In this document: in pieces, positions 12,755 through 24,489 of the stretch
How the letters are laid out: the number at the start of each line of letters is the position of its first letter
Numbering within the stretch: the first letter of the stretch is position 1
Translations under genes and position numbers: made by a program
NCBI GenBank assembly: GCA_033782935.1
Contig: JAWQEG010000488.1
Span: 1 to 64,000, forward strand
Length of the DNA: 64,000 nt
Origin: Petrolisthes cinctipes
Taxonomy: Eukaryota > Arthropoda > Malacostraca > Decapoda > Porcellanidae
Direction: 5' to 3'
The notes under the pieces: model-generated
What the model was told of the DNA's origin: nothing
Database searches by the model: none
The model's input: only the letters and a program-made list of their open reading frames with translations

Positions 12755-12782
12755 ACACACACACACACACACACACACACAC
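12755..12782. repeat. (AC)n microsatellite
   Basis: Uninterrupted AC dinucleotides over 28 bp. Confidence 0.95.
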
Positions 12783-13004
12783 TGAATATCTGTGTGTTCA
12801 CTGGGTGGTATGGAAGTGCTTCGTTTTAATTGTAATTCTTGAAAGCTTATTGGTATATTCTTTTGTGTCCCTCTTTCATGCAAATATTTGAGGAATTAAA
12901 ATGTAGTAATGAAATATATTGATTTTTGCAGCCAAAATACTATTGTATAGTATAACCACAGAAAGAGTTGTATATAAGGTTTACATGACAAAGTGAGTCA
13001 GACC

Positions 13005-13038
<34 letters not shown>

Positions 13039-13136
13039 CAGTCTCACCCCAACCTTCCTGTGTGTTCTGTGTGTGTATGTTGGTGTGTTCGTGTGTGTTC
13101 AATTGTTCGCTTCCCAACTAGGCCTTGCCTGGTCTG

Positions 13137-14833
13137 ATGGAGAGCGCGGATTCGGATGTGGCTTCCTGCCTGGAGGCCGACTTGGCCATGTCGGAGGAGG
13201 ATGAGTCTCCTATCGAGGATCACTGGCCTGAGCTGCCTTCTCAAAACCCTCCCCCCCTCTCCTCGGTCACTCCGCAGCTCAGTTTGCAGCCTTCCACCTC
13301 CTCAACCTCTACCAAACGACCCGTTGATGCCTCCTTGCAGGATTCCGATGGTGTGGACTGTTTGCCTCCGGATGCCAAGACGACGAAGGGTGCTTCAGCT
13401 GTGCATGACGTACCTTCTCTGCCTCAACGTGGTGTTTCTTCTTTGTATACCAACTCTGGAAACCCATCTACGGACACAAAGTTGCGTTGGTTGTGTGATG
13501 TCAACAGGGCCTTCCAGCTGCAGCGTGAACTGGCTGAAGTCAAGATGGTTGCCGTCACCTCCCGGTTTGTCTACATCTCTAGGAAGCGTTAGGACATCAT
13601 TGATGGAGTCAAGTCTGGTGAATTTTTGTCTCTACCTCTCATTCTTGAAGACTCACCTGAGAGGCCTCGTAAGTTCCCCAGCTACATCCTTACCCGTTTT
13701 CCTATTGATGTTTCCAAGATGGTTCCCCCATTAGTCGTATTGTTGTTGTCTGGAGTCAACCCGATCCACCTCCAAATGAGATTTCCTTTGATTTCCTCCC
13801 CTGTCTTCCACCATGTGAGGTGAGGATACTTCATAATGACCAGCCTTGGTGCTACAAGTGCTGGGGTGTGGGGCATATCTCCCGGTACTGTTCTGCCAGG
13901 CCGAAGTGTGCATGGTGTGCCGCCGACCATGATTCCAAGACGTGTCCTGTCAGGGGTGAATCATCACGTCCTGCTGCCTCCACCTCTGAGCCTTCACCTC
14001 CTGAGGATACGTCTCGATGGAAGTGTCCACGATGTTTTCAGCCAGGGGTTAACGTGTGGCATGGATGTACTCGACGTCAGGTCCAGGCTCGTGTCTCTAC
14101 TACTGCTCCGCCTCCACCACCGCCACCACCACCTCCCCAGTCTGCTCCTCCTACCAGCCCTGCCTCGCCTCCAGACCTGGCCCTCCGCAAGTCTGTTGCT
14201 ACCCTCATGGCACGATGTACGGCCCTCGAGAACCGCTTTTCTGCCCTTGAAGCCAGGATTGATGGGCTGGTTGCCGCTCAGGCACCCAATGACTCCAAAC
14301 TCTCCACCTTGGTCGAGGCTCAGCAGGCCATCATCTCAACTGTCACTACCCTTACCGAAAAGATGGATACTGTTGCATCTCGCCTTGAAATGATTTTCGA
14401 GTCAGTCCCTTCTCCTGCTCCATCTTCTTCAAAGGTCGCTCATCTGCCCCCACTCACCGGACTTCTACCTCCAAATACAGAGTTCGCTAGTGATTGCCGG
14501 CTGGATGTCATCTCCTGGAATGTATGTGGTATCACCAGTTATGCTAAGCTCGCTCAACTCAAGGCCTATGTTTTTCGTCATCATCCCAGTGTTATTTTTC
14601 TCCAGGAAGCATTTCCAGAACGGCTGCTCGCTGCTGGGCAAGCTCCTCCTCTCTCAGGTTATGTGCCATATGTTCACCTGGTAAGGAATGATGTCCTCAC
14701 TTACATACATAGCTCCTTGCCACATCGCCTTCTCCGTACCTCCACTGATCCTGACATGACCTTTCAGCTATTTGAGGTCTTACCTGGGAATGGAGTACTT
14801 CAATTATGTAATGTCTATTCTGCCCCAGCTTGA
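13137..14833 (+). pseudogene. LINE gag-like region fused to the start of the endonuclease
   Basis: The first ATG is at 13137 (MESADSDVA). The frame has a TAG at 13590-13592 and a one-base shift near 13727 (a C-rich run). It then continues through three cysteine motifs: CYKCWGVGHISRYC, CAWCAADHDSKTC and CPRCFQ. After these come a run of about ten prolines (near 14107-14140) and a likely coiled coil (LENRFSALEARIDG, about 14180-14400). The endonuclease starts at about 14501 (LDVISWNVCG, then IFLQEAF), all in one frame without a stop between gag and endonuclease. A TGA at 14831-14833 interrupts it. Such elements bind their RNA through the zinc fingers. The unbroken gag-to-endonuclease frame is unusual for this group. 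Confidence 0.8.
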
Positions 14834-17800
14834 CTCACTCTTGAGGCTCTTCCTTCTCCAATAGTGCGTGGTATGGTGTATATGGGAGATTTTAATGCTT
14901 GGCATTCTGATTTGGGTGATGGTTCTTGCTCTATTAATCGTAATGGTGTTCATCTCCTTTCATACATCCGCAAGCATCATCTGACGCGCTGGAGCACTGG
15001 CGGTGCCACTCATTGCCGGGGAGGTACTCTGGATTACATCCTCTCGTCTGGCCTGATAGCATCTCAGGTCCTGTGCTCCTCCGTGCCAGACTTATTCTCT
15101 GATCACATCGCTCTTCGGTTTCATTATTCTCTAACTGCTGGGTCAAGTGCTTCAGCCACTCGTTTGCATATTGCTGTGCCCCCTAAGTATTGCCCGACTT
15201 ACATCTTATTTATGGCCCATGTATTCCCTACATTTGACATATCATCAGCTGAACAGTTGTACTTTGACCTTGTATCTGCTTCTCATGACTTTTATAGGCT
15301 ATACGTCTCCCGGCCACACCTCCAGCATCGCCATACTGCCCACTCCTGGACGCTGGATGCACGTATACAGGAGGCAAAGGAGGAGGCTGAACGTGATGGC
15401 CTATTGTTTCAAGCCAACCCAACCCCTGACCTGCTCCATCGTTACCAGATGTCTAGGGACGTTTTAGTTGCCCTGCAGGAGTGTGCTCACACTGAGTCTT
15501 GGCAGCGGTTCACGGACAGCATCAACCAGCAAACAAGTGTGGCTTCTATGTGGCACCTCATCCGTCGGGTTGTTAAAAAGACACCGGCCACTGCTCGTCA
15601 TCACACTCCTGCCGACTATGCCCAACAACTTGTCGATGCTTGGTCAGAACAATCTACCCTAGCCAGTCTACCAATCCACATACAAGATGCACTCGCTTCC
15701 CTTGCTGTTGTCCATCGGCTACGTCTAATGTCTGCTCTGTTGCAAGATGATGACGATGATGCAGAGGAGATAACTGAGGAGGAGTTGCGCCGTGCTCTCT
15801 CTCGGGGTATAGCTTCTTCCCCTGGTGATGATGGTATTACTTATGCTGTGCTGCGCCTACTTCAACAAGTTCCTGGGAACCCTCTACTTCGACTTTACAA
15901 TCTTTGTCTTCGTGATGGTTGTGTACCACGAGCCTGGACCAGCAGCACAATAATACCCATCCCTAAGCCTCGCACTGCGAAGATCAGGCCTATTTCCCTA
16001 ACTTCCTGTTTTTGTAAGGTTATGGAGAGAATCTTACTCAATCGTCTCATATAGAGATTGTAGGATCGCCTTTCTCCATGGCTGTTTGGTTTCCTTCCCC
16101 AGCGGAGCACACACCACTGCCTAGTCGACCTGTACTCTCGCCTTTCCAGGGACAGTGTGGTGGCCTTCATTGACCTTCGAAGTGCCTTCGATGTTGCTAA
16201 TAGAGACGTCATTTTGGATCAACTGGTTGACTTTGGGATAAAGGGTAATCTATTACGGTGGATTCGGGGCTACCTGAGTAACAGGACCTCCCGTGTGTTT
16301 TTCAGTGGTGCACTTAGTCCTTTGCGCAGTTTTCATCTTGGTACGCCTCAAGGGGGTGTTCTCAGCCCATTGTTATTTAATATTCTGATGCATCAGCTGC
16401 TCACTTCTCTCCCTGATATTCCTGGAGCTACAATTACGTGCTATGCTGATGATATCTGTGTTCATTCTACCTCACCAAGGGATCTTCAGCGGTTTCTTGA
16501 CTCCTTCTCTGTGGCCTCCTCTCACTGTGGCATTATTGTCTCACCAGATAAGAGCAGAATATCCACCTGCCGCCTTCCTCAAGCTCGGCCAGTGTTCACC
16601 ATTGGAGGGACTGTCATTCCCATTTGTTCGCAGTACCGCTACCTGGGCGTGCCAGTCAATATTTGGCCGATTGTCCCTGCCAGACCTCAAGACTATCCCA
16701 TTGTCCAGGACTTGTTGGGTCGTCTCCAGTGCCGACTTACACCACTTCAATGGCTCACTAACAACTCCTCGGGCATCTCCATCCCAGTAGCCAGAACCAT
16801 CTATATTGCTTTTATCCGTTCAGTTGTTGATTACCTCTCCCCTGCTCTGATTCAACTTCCTATGGCTACTCTTGAAACTTTAGAAAAATGTCAGAATAGA
16901 GCAATGAGAATAATTCTCGTTTGTCCAATGTCGACCAGGATAGTGAACATGCAGAGTGAGTTGCGTCTTCTTCCGTTAGTGGAGAGAATTTATTTTAATG
17001 TTACTTGCTTCACTGTCAAGTGCCTCCATTTCCCACATCTTTCACCCCATTACTCTCAGTTAGTCAGGACTTCTCTTAGACCAAACTACCCTGTCCCTCC
17101 CATACTGCCTGCTGGACGTACTCTTATAAGGTCTGTTTCCTCTATGCTCCGTATTCTTAATATAGATATAATGGTGGCAGACGTCCCCCCAGGGCCCCCT
17201 CCGTGGATGCTACCAACACCTGATGTGAGCTTCACACCTACTTCCAAGTCGGAACTGCCTTCTCTACAGCGGCAGTTGGCTCAGGATCACATAGAAACAG
17301 TGACGTCCTCCATCACAGATCCATACTGCCTCTACACTGATGGCTCATTGCAAGTGGATGGTACAGCAGGTTGTGCCGTTTTCTCACCTGACATGGAGTC
17401 ACCTCCAGGGGGCTGGGTTGGCCGTCGTCTCTGTAACCACTCTAGCTCAACATTGTGTGAACTGTATGCCATTCTGGATGCTGTTAGTCTTGTTTGTCAA
17501 CGTGGAGTTAATGCTGCAATTTTTTGTGACTCCAAACCATTCCCTCTCTAGTGTTCAGCCCACACACTCTACTGTTATTCAGCAAATTTTATCTTTTTTG
17601 GCCTAATTGCGTCACCGTAACTTGACTGTCAAATTTTTATGGGTGCCATCCCATGTAGGTTTACATCACAATGGTACAGTTGACAGACTCGCAAAGGAAG
17701 CCTGCCATCTGCCTCCTCGTGGTGTTGGACGTCCTCTCTCCCTGACATGTTACCTTTCTAGAGTTCGCTCCGCCGCTCTCCTCCCTGTACGACGACGCAG

Positions 17801-18164
17801 GGATGCAGAGAGGCCCTTCAGCATCTCCATCACCCATTACGAGTCTGTCTGCCGTCACAAATATTCCTACCGTCGTCGAGGCCTCATGGTTTTGAGGCAC
17901 AATGTAGTCTCTGCTCGTTTGAGGCTTGACTACAGGCCACCGTGGCAGGTTGCTGGGATGCAGGGTGAGCCTCCCTTCACTGAGTGTCGCTTGTGTCGAG
18001 CCCCTCGTGTTAACACTATAGAGCACTATTGCCTGGCTTGCCCCACTGTCCGACACTTGCTGCCCCGGGGCCTGCCACTTGATGTGGTTTGTCGACACCT
18101 GCTGAACCATCAGGTTTTAGAGGAAATTCTGGTGCGCCACCCTCGTTTTGGTGGATTTAAATAG
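14834..18164 (+). pseudogene. LINE endonuclease C-terminal part, reverse transcriptase, RNase H
   Basis: Continues in the same frame after the TGA at 14831. The endonuclease has YMGDFNAWH and a later FSDHIALRF, with TLDYIL between. The reverse transcriptase has RPISLTSCF near 15985, then two stops at 16052-16063. Palm A is AFIDLRSAFD near 16163-16192, then GTPQGGVLSPLLFN, and CYADD near 16439-16453. RNase H has LYTDGS near 17332, CELYAI and FCDSK; a frameshift near 17540 and a TAA at 17604-17606 follow. Then come WVPSHVGLHHNGTVDRLAKE and a terminal CRLC...EHYCLAC motif ending at a TAA at 18162-18164. All catalytic motifs are present as sequence, so decay is recent or moderate. Confidence 0.85.
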
Positions 18165-18221
18165 GTCATAATGTAAATATTTTTCTGTATGCTTGTGCTT
18201 CATTCTGTTATGTTTTCGTGA

Positions 18222-18241
18222 TGTGTGTGTGTGTGTGTGTG
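18222..18241. repeat. (GT)n run in the LINE 3' untranslated region
   Basis: Twenty bases of GT between the LINE stop codon and its A-rich tail. Confidence 0.85.
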
Positions 18242-18374
18242 GTTGTAGTCATTAGATTTTCATGGGTCCCGCCTACCCGTATGTATTGTTGCGTGCCTGT
18301 TGATTGACGCTAAGGCGCAATGAATTAAAAAAAAAAAAAGAAAAAAAAAAAAACCCTTTTCCATTTTTCGAAGC

Positions 18375-18495
18375 ATTTCTGTTGGCGCAGGTCTGACCTT
18401 GTGATAGTTTCAGTGGGATTTAGTCCAGAAAGGATCCGAGGCATATCGCCGCCTCAAACTCAGGTGGGCTAGAGATTGTGGTGCGCAAGTGTACA
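18375..18495 (+). repeat. Dispersed repeat R, copy 2, at the edge of the satellite
   Basis: Inverted relative to the copy at 11626-11760. Its best-conserved end (GGTGGGCTAGAGATTGTGG...) runs into TGTACA at 18490-18495, which is at the same time the first six bases of the satellite phase TGTACATGCCTACTC. The boundary between single-copy DNA and the array is therefore exact to a 6-bp palindrome. Confidence 0.6.
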
Positions 18496-20179
18496 TGCCT
18501 ACTCAGTGCTAGAATGTTTTCAAAATATAGGCTCAAAACATGCTAAAAATCGATATTTTAGGTGCCCAAAGTCGATATGTGCATGCATCTTCAGTACCCG
18601 TTTATATCTCAAATTCAGTCTCAAAATACCCGAAAATTCGATATTTTCGGGTCCCATATGCGATCTGTAAATGCCTACTCAGTGCTAGAATGTTTTCAAA
18701 CTATAGGCCCAAAACATGCTAAAAATCGATATTGTAGGTGCAAAAAGTCGATATGTGCATGCATCTTCAGTACCCGATTATATCTCAAATTCAGTCTCAA
18801 AACACCCGAAAATTCGATATTTTGGGGTCCCAGAAGCGATCTGTACATGACTACTCAGTGCTAGAATGTTTTCAAAATAAAAGCCCAAAACATGCAAAAA
18901 AATCGATATTTTTGGTGCCCAAAGTGGATATGTGCATGAATCTTCTGGACCCGTTTATTTCTCAAGTTCAGTCTCAAAACACCCGAAAATTCGATTTTCT
19001 TGGAGCCCAAAAGCGATCTGTACATGCCTAGTCAATGACAGAATATTTTCAAAAGACAGGCCCAAAACATGCTAAAAATCGATATTTTAGGTGCCCAAAG
19101 TCGATATGTGCATGCATCTTCAGTACCCGTTTATATCTCAAATTCAGACCCAAAACATCTGAAAATTCGATTTTTTTTGGTCCCAGAAGCGATCCGTACA
19201 TGCATAGTCAGTGCTAGAATATTTTCAAAATAGGGGTCCAAAACATGCTAAAAATCGATATTTTAAATGCCCAAAGTCGATATCTGCATGCATCTTCTGT
19301 ACCAGTTTAATTTTCAAATTCAGTCTCAAAAACACCCGAAAAATCGTTATTTTTGGGTCCCAGAAGCGATCTGTACATGCCTACTCAGTGCTACAATATT
19401 TTCAAAAAAATAGGCCTAAAACATGCTAAAAACGATATTTTAGGTGCCCAAAGTCAATATGTGCATGCATCTTCTATACCCGTTATATCTCAAATTCAGG
19501 CTCAAAACACCCTAAAAATCGATTTTATTAGGTCCCAGAAGCGATCTGTACATGCCTACTCAGTAATAGAGTATTTTCAAAATATAATCCCAAAACATGC
19601 TAAAAATCGATATTTTAGGTGCTCAAAAGTCGATATGTGCCTGCATCTTCTGTACCCGTTTATATCTCAAATTCAGGCTCAAAACACCCAAATATTCGAT
19701 TTTATTGGGACCCAGAAGCGATCTGTACATGCCAACTCCTAGTAAGATTGTTTTTAAGATACAGACCCAAAACATGCTCAAAATCGATATTTTAGGTGCC
19801 CAAAATTCGATATGTTCATGCATCTTCAGTACCCGTTTATATCTCAAATTCAGGCTCAAAACACCCAAAAATTCGATATTTTGGGGTCCCAGAAGCGATC
19901 TGTACATGCCTACTCAGTGCTAGAATATTTTCAAAATAAAGGCCAAAAACATGCTCAAAATCGATATTTTAAGTGTCCAAAGTCGATATGTGCATGCATC
20001 TTCTGTACCCGTTTATATCTCAAATTCAGGCTAAAAACACCAGAAAATTCGATATTTGGGGTCCAAGAAGCGATCTGTACATGCCTACTCCGTGTTAGAG
20101 TATTTTCATAATACACGCCCAAAACGTACTGCAAATCGAGCTTTTACATGCCCAAAAGTCGATATGCGCATGCATCTTC

Positions 20180-23100
20180 TGTACCCGTTTATATCTCAAA
20201 TTCAGGATTACAACACCCGAAAATTCGATATTTTGGGGTCCCAGAAGCGATCTGTACATGCCTACTCCGTGTTAGAGTATTTTCAAAATACAGGCCCAAA
20301 ACATGCTGAAAATCGATATTTTAAGTTCCCAAAGTCAGTATGTGCATGTATCTTCTATACCTGTTTATATCTCAAATTTAGGCTCAAAACACCCGAAAAT
20401 TCGATATTTTGGGGTCCCAGAAGCGATCTGTATATGCCTACTCAGTGCTAGAATATTTTCAAAATATAGGCCTAAACATACTAAAAATCGAAATTTTAGG
20501 TGCCCAATGTCGATATCACAAATTCAGGCCCAAAACACCCGAAAATTCGATATTTTGGGTTCCCAAAAGCGATCTGTACATGCCAACTCCGTGTTAGAGA
20601 ATTTTAAATTTATAGACCCAAAACATACTAAAAATCGATCTTTTAGGTGCCCAAAAGTCGATATGTGCATGCATATTCTGTACCCGTCTATATCTCAAAT
20701 TCACGCTCCAAACACCCGAAAATTCGATATTTTGGGGTACCAGAAGCGATCTGTACATGCCTACTCAGTGCTAGAATTTTTTAAAAATATAGGCTTAAAA
20801 GATACTAAAAATCGATAATTTAAGTGTCCAAAGTCGATATGTGCATGCATCTTCTGTACCCGTCTATATCTCAAATTCAGGCTCCAAACACCCGAAATTT
20901 TAATATTTTGGGGTCCCAGAAACGATCTGTACATGCCTACTTAGATACAGGCCCAAAACATGCTGAAAATTGATATTTTAGGTGCCCAAAGTTTATAAGT
21001 GTATGCATCTTCTGCACCCGTTTATATCCCAAATTCAACCTTTAAAACAACCGAAAATTCGATATTTTTGGGTCTCAGAAGCGATCTCAGTGCTAGAATT
21101 TTTTCAAAATATAGGGTCAAAACATGCTAAAAATCGATATTTTATGTGTCCAAAGTCGATTTGTGCATGCATCTTCTGTACCCGTTTATATCTCAAATTC
21201 AGGCTCGAAACACAGGAAAATTCGGTATTTTTTGGTCCTAGAAGCGGTCTCTACATGCCTACTCTCTGTTAGAGTATTTACAAAATACAGACACAATACA
21301 TGCTGAAAATCGATATTTTAGGTATCCAAAGTCAATATGTGCATGCATCTTCTGTACCCGTTTATATCTTAAATTCAGGCTCACAACACCCGAAAATTCG
21401 ATATTTTGGGGTCCCAGAAGCTATATGTACATGCCTACACCGTGTTAGAGTATTTTCAAAATACAGGCCCAAAACATGCTGAAAATCGATATTTTATGTG
21501 CCCAAAGTCAATATGTGAATGCATCTTCTGTACCCGTTTATAACTCAAATTCAGGCTCCAAACACCCGAAAATTCGATATTTTGGGGTCCCAGAAGCGAT
21601 CTGTACATGACTAATCAGATACAGGCTCAAAACATGCTGAAAATCGATATTTTAGGTGCCCAAAGCCAATATGTGTATGCATCTTCTGCACCAGTTTATA
21701 TCCCAAATTCAACCTCAAAACAACCGAAAATTCGATATTTTTGGGTCCCAGAAGCGATCTGTACATGCCTACTCAGTGCTAGAATGTTTTAAAAATATAG
21801 GCTTAAACCATGCTAAAAATCGATATTTTAAGTGTTCAAAGACAATATGTGTATGCATCTTCTGCACCCGTATATATCCCAAATTAAACCTCAAAACCCC
21901 CAAATATTCGATATTTGTGGGTCACAGAAGCGATCTGTACATGCCTACTCGGTGTTAGAGTATTTTCAAAATACAGGCCCAAAACATGCTGAAAATCGAT
22001 ATTTTAGGTGCCCAAAGTCAGTATATGCACGGATCTTCTGTTCCCGTTTATATCTCAATTTCAGGCTTACAACACCCGAAAATTCGATATTTTGGGGTCC
22101 CAGAAGCTATATGTACATGCCTACTCCGTGTTAGAGTATTTTCAAAATACAGGCCCAAAACATGCTGAAAATCGATATTTTAAGTGCCCAAAGTCAGTAT
22201 GTGCACGGATCTTCTGTACCCGTTTATATCTCAAATTCAGGATTACAACACCCGAAAATTCGATATTTTGGGGTCCCAGAAGCGATCTGTACATGCCTAC
22301 TCCGTGTTAGAGTATTTTCAAAATACAGGCCCAAAACATGCTGAAAATCGATATTTTAAGTTCCCAAAGTCAGTATGTGCATGTATCTTCTATACCCGTT
22401 TATATCTCAAATTTAGGCTCAAAACACCCGAAAATTCGATATTTTGGGGTCCCAGAAGCGATCTGTATATGCCTACTCAGTGCTAGAATATTTTCAAAAT
22501 ATAGGCCTAAACATACTAAAAATCGAAATTTTAGGTGCCCAATGTCGATATTTCAAATTCAGGCCCAAAACACCCGAAAATTCGATATTTTGGGTTCCCA
22601 AAAGCGATCTGTACATGCCTACTCCGTGTTAGAGAATTTTAAATTTATAGACCCAAAACATACTAAAAATCGATCTTTTAGGTGCCCAAAAGTCGATATG
22701 TGCATGCATATTCTGTACCCGTCTATATCTCAAATTCACGCTCCAAACACCCGAAAATTCGATATTTTGGGGTACCAGAAGCGATCTGTACATGCCTACT
22801 CAGTGCTAGAATTTTTTAAAAATATAGGCTTAAAAGATACTAAAAATCGATAATTTAAGTGTCCAAAGTCGATATGTGCATGCATCTTCTGTACCCGTCT
22901 ATATCTCAAATTCAGGCTCCAAACACCCGAAATTTCAATATTTTGGGGTCCCAGAAACGATCTGTACATGCCTACTTAGATACAGGCCCAAAACATGCTG
23001 AAAATTGATATTTTAGGTGCCCAAAGTTTATAAGTGTATGCATCTTCTGCACCCGTTTATATCCCAAATTCAACCTTTAAAACAACCGAAAATTCGATAT

Positions 23101-23690
23101 TTTTGGGTCTCAGAAGCGATCTCAGTGCTAGAATTTTTTCAAAATATAGGGTCAAAAACATGCTAAAAATCGATATTTTATGTGTCCAAAGTCGATTTGT
23201 GCATGCATCTTCTGTACCCGTTTATATCTCAAATTCAGGCTCGAAACACAGGAAAATTCGGTATTTTTTGGTCCTAGAAGCGGTCTCTACATGCCTACTC
23301 TCTGTTAGAGTATTTTCAAAATACAGACACAATACATGCTGAAAATCGATATTTTAGGTATCCAAAGTCAATATGTGCATGCATCTTCTGTACCCGTTTA
23401 TAACTCAAATTCAGGCTCCAAACACCCGAAAATTCGATATTTTGGGGTCCCAGAAGCTATATGTACATGCCTACTCAGATACAGGCTCAAAACATGCTGA
23501 AAATCGATATTTTAGGTGCCCAAAGCCAATATGTGTATGCATCTTCTGCACCAGTTTATATCCCAAATTCAACCTCAAAACAACCGAAAATTCGATATTT
23601 TTGGGTCCCAGAAGCGATCTGTACATGCCTACTCAGTGCTAGAATGTTTTAAAAATATAGACTTAAACCATGCTAAAAATCGATATTTTA
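20180..23690. repeat. Higher-order repeat: 2,035-bp tandem duplication
   Basis: 20180-21830 matches 22215-23690 at an offset of about 2,035, with shared private variants such as CAGGATTACAACACCCG (20203, 22238) and AATCGATAATTTAAGTGTCC (20808, 22843). The right copy lacks one monomer (about 176 bp) near 23386-23461, after which the offset becomes about 1,860. Confidence 0.85.
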
Positions 23691-24489
23691 AGTGTTCAAA
23701 GTCGATATGTGCATGCATCTTCTGTACCCGTTTATATCTCAAATTCAGGCTCAAAACACCGGAAAATTCGGTATTTTTGGGTCCTAGAAGCGGTCTGTAC
23801 ATGCCTACTCTCTGTTAGAGTATTTTCAAAATACATACCCAAAACATGCTGAAAATCGATATTTTAGGTGCCCAAAGTCAATATGTGCATGCATCTTCTG
23901 TACCCGTTTATATCTTAAATTCAGGCTCACAACACCCGAAAATTCGATATTTTGGGGTCCCAGAAGCTATATGTACATGCCTACACCGTGTTAGAGTATT
24001 TTCAAAATCCAGGCCCAAAACATGCTGAAAATCGATATTTTAGGTGCCCAAAGTCAATATGTGTATGCATCTTCTGCACCAGTTTATATCCCAAATTCAA
24101 CCTCAAAACAACCGAAAATTCGATATTTTTGGGTCCCAGAAGTGATCTGTACATGCCTACTCAGTGCTAGAATGTTTTAAAAATATAGGCTTAAACCATG
24201 CTAAAAATCGATATTTTAAGTGTTCAAAGTCGATATGTGCATGCATCTTCTGTACCCGTTTATATCTCAAATTCAGGCTCAAAACACCGGAAAATTCGGT
24301 ATTTTTGGGTCCTAGAAACGATCTGTACATGCCTACTCCTAGTTAGAATATTTTCAAGATACAGACCCAAAACATGCTCAAAATCGATATATTAGGTGCC
24401 CAAAAGTCGATACCCGTTTATATCTCTAATTCAGGCTCAAAATACACGAATATTCGATATTTTGGGGTCCTAGAAGCGATCTGTACATG

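Larger units (their letters stand above)
11761..13000. other. Non-coding AT-rich DNA with microsatellites
   Basis: No gene recognised. It holds (GA)n at 12006-12061, an A run at 12639-12664 and (AC)n at 12755-12782. The frame at 12141-12362 is short and has no family resemblance. Confidence 0.7.
13039..18353 (+). mobile_element. Near full-length LINE with gag, APE, RT and RNase H (I-like)
   Basis: About 5.3 kb. It begins after a T run (13008-13038) and ends in an A-rich tail (18327-18353). CCCTTTT after the tail (18354-18360) matches the C-then-T run at 13003-13010 and may be the target duplication. In order it encodes a gag-like region with CCHC zinc fingers, a proline run, a coiled coil, an apurinic-type endonuclease, a reverse transcriptase, RNase H and a terminal cysteine-histidine motif. 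RNase H after RT plus gag zinc fingers points to the I/LOA side of the non-LTR tree. It is inactive: several stops and two frameshifts. Confidence 0.88.

Noticed and set aside
13156..17606. Several long alternative-frame ORFs inside the I-like LINE
   Set aside because: Shadows of the gag/endonuclease/RT frame; only the frame with zinc-finger, endonuclease, RT and RNase H motifs was kept.
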